DNA of 64,000 nt from Methylophilaceae bacterium (lineage in GTDB: Bacteria > Pseudomonadota > Gammaproteobacteria > Burkholderiales > Methylophilaceae): assembly GCA_028355955.1 (NCBI GenBank), contig JAOMTQ010000003.1:1-64000 (forward strand), written 5' to 3'. Position numbers and translations under genes: made by a program. The notes under the pieces are model-generated. The model had not been told where the DNA came from. It worked only from the letters and a program-made list of their open reading frames with translations, and made no database searches. Below, piece after piece: positions 61,988 to 64,000 of this stretch (the first letter of the stretch is position 1; each line of letters starts with the position of its first letter).

Positions 61988-63211
61988 TTATGTTCTATAT
62001 TCAGAATTAATTTCTATATACTTATGTGATAAATCAGTCGTCCATATCGTAGCTTCTTCTGTGCCTCTTCCAAGGCTTATATGAAGGTTTACCTCATCTT
62101 TTTTCATTTCTGATGTAATTTTTATTTCATCAAATGAATTTGAAATAGCCCCTGCTTTGGCAAACAAAATTTCATTTATATAAATATCTATTTTATTTAA
62201 ATCAAGATTATTGGTTTGACTATTACCAATAGCAGATAGAACTCTTCCAAGATTGGCATCTGAGGCGAAAAAAGCTGTTTTTACTAAAGGTGAATTTGCT
62301 ATAGCCATTCCAATCATCTTTGCCTCTTTATGACTTAATGCTTTGGTTACAGATATTGTTAAAAATTTTGTTGCTCCCTCTCCATCCCTTATGATTGATT
62401 GGGCTAAAAAGGATGCCACATCAAAAATACCTGATTTAATTTTTTGATAATCCTCAGTATTTTTTTTCAATATAAAACCCTTATCTGAAGGTATGCCCAT
62501 CAAAATAAATGAGTCATTTGTAGATGTATCGCCATCAACGGAAATACAATTAAAACTTTTTTCACATACTTCAGAAATTAATTCTTTCAATAAATCATTT
62601 GGGATATTTATATCAACCGCTAGAAAAGCTAACATAGTTGCCATATTAGGATAGATCATGCCAGACCCCTTGCTTATTCCTGTAATGGTGACATCTATAC
62701 CTTTCAAATTAATAATTTTTGAGTATGCTTTGGGGATTGTATCTGTTGTCATAATTGATTCCGCAGCCTCTAACCAATTATTTTCATTTAAATCATTTAA
62801 AGCATTTGGGATTGCTTTATTAATTTTTTCGACTGGTAATTTTGACATGATGAGTCCTGTTGAGAACGGTAGGACTTGTTTTTCGTTTATATCAAGATGT
62901 TTTGCTAAGGATTTACAAACTGTCTTTGCATCATCCATACCCTGTTGGCCCATTCCAGCATTTGCACAACCACTATTTATGATAAGTGCTCTAATATTAT
63001 CTTCTTTCGCCAAATGATCTTGGGATATTAGAACTGGGGCTGCACAAAATTGATTTTGAGTAAATACACCAGCGACAGAACTATTTACTGGGAGTGAAAT
63101 AACTAGTAAATCTGATGTGCCATCCTTGATACCAGCATTAGCAACACCCAGTCTAAGCCCCTTAATATTATTAATATCTTTCTCTACAGTTTTTTTTAAA
63201 TTAATAGCCAT
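61988..63211 (-). CDS. argJ: bifunctional ornithine acetyltransferase/N-acetylglutamate synthase
   Basis: FTQNQFCAAPV; INSGCANAGMG; KGSGMIYPNMATMLAFL; ATM autoprocessing site. ATG 63211 overlaps the cysS stop (TAATG). Confidence 0.97.
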   Translation of the reverse strand: MAINLKKTVEKDINNIKGLRLGVANAGIKDGTSDLLVISLPVNSSVAGVFTQNQFCAAPVLISQDHLAKEDNIRALIINSGCANAGMGQQGMDDAKTVCKSLAKHLDINEKQVLPFSTGLIMSKLPVEKINKAIPNALNDLNENNWLEAAESIMTTDTIPKAYSKIINLKGIDVTITGISKGSGMIYPNMATMLAFLAVDINIPNDLLKELISEVCEKSFNCISVDGDTSTNDSFILMGIPSDKGFILKKNTEDYQKIKSGIFDVASFLAQSIIRDGEGATKFLTISVTKALSHKEAKMIGMAIANSPLVKTAFFASDANLGRVLSAIGNSQTNNLDLNKIDIYINEILFAKAGAISNSFDEIKITSEMKKDEVNLHISLGRGTEEATIWTTDLSHKYIEINSEYRT

Positions 63212-64000
63212 TATTTTCTTCTCCATACAGTTCCTAAAGGAGTATCTTCAATTAAAATATTTTTTTCGAGTAAATCATTTCTTAGTTTATCTGCAGTGGA
63301 ATAATCTTTTGAGGCTTTTGCTTCATCTCTCTGCTTTATAATTTCTTCCACATCAATTTCTTCATCAAAGCTATCTTTTAAAAAAACTTCAGCATCATCA
63401 TTTAAAACGCCAATTATATTTCCTAGTTTTACTAATAAATTGATATCTTCGATATTTTGATTTTTATTTATTTTTAAAGCCAGCTCAAACATTACTGCTA
63501 TCGCAACTGGTGTATTAAAATCATCATTCAATGCTTTTTTAAATTCATTGGCATATTTTGAATCCCAATCAATCTTGTAATCTTTATTCACTTTTGAATT
63601 TCTAATACTTAAGTAAAGCTTTGTAATTGCCTGCTTTGATTCATCAAGATTTTTTTGAGAAAAATTTAAAGGGCTTCTGTAGTGAGCTTTTAAAATAAAA
63701 AATCTCACTACCTCTGCCTGATACTTTTCTAAAACATTTCTAATAGTAAAAAAATTACCTAATGACTTTGACATTTTCTCATCATCTATCTTAACAAATC
63801 CATTATGAATCCAATAGTTGGCCATTTGACAGCTATTTACAGCTTCAGATTGTGCAATTTCGTTTTCATGATGAGGGAATTGCAGATCCTGCCCACCACC
63901 ATGAATATCAAAGGTTTGACCTAAAAGATTATTACTCATTGTTGAACACTCTATATGCCACCCAGGCCTTCCATCCCCCCATGGAGAATCCCACGATGGT
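63211..64000 (-). CDS. cysS: cysteinyl-tRNA synthetase (partial, runs off the right edge)
   Basis: PSWDSPWGDGRPGWHIECSTMSNNLLGQTFDIHGGGQDLQFPHHENEIAQSEA; KMSKSLGNF; frame is open to base 64000. Confidence 0.97.
   Translation of the reverse strand, partial: PSWDSPWGDGRPGWHIECSTMSNNLLGQTFDIHGGGQDLQFPHHENEIAQSEAVNSCQMANYWIHNGFVKIDDEKMSKSLGNFFTIRNVLEKYQAEVVRFFILKAHYRSPLNFSQKNLDESKQAITKLYLSIRNSKVNKDYKIDWDSKYANEFKKALNDDFNTPVAIAVMFELALKINKNQNIEDINLLVKLGNIIGVLNDDAEVFLKDSFDEEIDVEEIIKQRDEAKASKDYSTADKLRNDLLEKNILIEDTPLGTVWRRK

Noticed and set aside
62658-63017. 119-aa plus-strand ORF
   Set aside because: Antisense to argJ; shadow ORF.

Overview
The window is a compact, AT-rich bacterial chromosome segment that is almost entirely housekeeping and biosynthetic genes. 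Gene content, gene order and an MxaD-like gene beside a YVTN beta-propeller gene suggest a streamlined betaproteobacterial methylotroph of the OM43/Methylophilales type; this placement is inference. I support about 70 protein-coding genes, including one (yacG) missing from the supplied ORF track and one (cysS) cut by the right edge. I saw no rRNA, tRNA, CRISPR array, mobile element, prophage or defence island. Main clusters: yggS-proC-mnmA-nadC; ilvB-ilvH-ilvC-psd; xseB-ispA-dxs-folE2; pepP-ubi-ubi-dsbC; murU-amgK; lptD-surA-pdxA-rsmA-adk-leuS-lptE-holA-proA-nadD; bioBFHCD; gpmI-envC; ileS-lspA, ribF, murJ; rplU-rpmA-obgE-proB-purE-purK; coaE-zapD-yacG-PCu(A)C; cysS-argJ-nudix/thiE. I did not find a convincing new multi-gene system. 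The most useful leads are: a BirA-type inverted repeat upstream of bioB, a YVTN beta-propeller/MxaD-like pair, a probable ATT-initiated MutT-ThiE fusion, one small orphan protein, a long cold-shock mRNA leader, and several start-codon and overlap oddities, including two TTGA stop/start overlaps.
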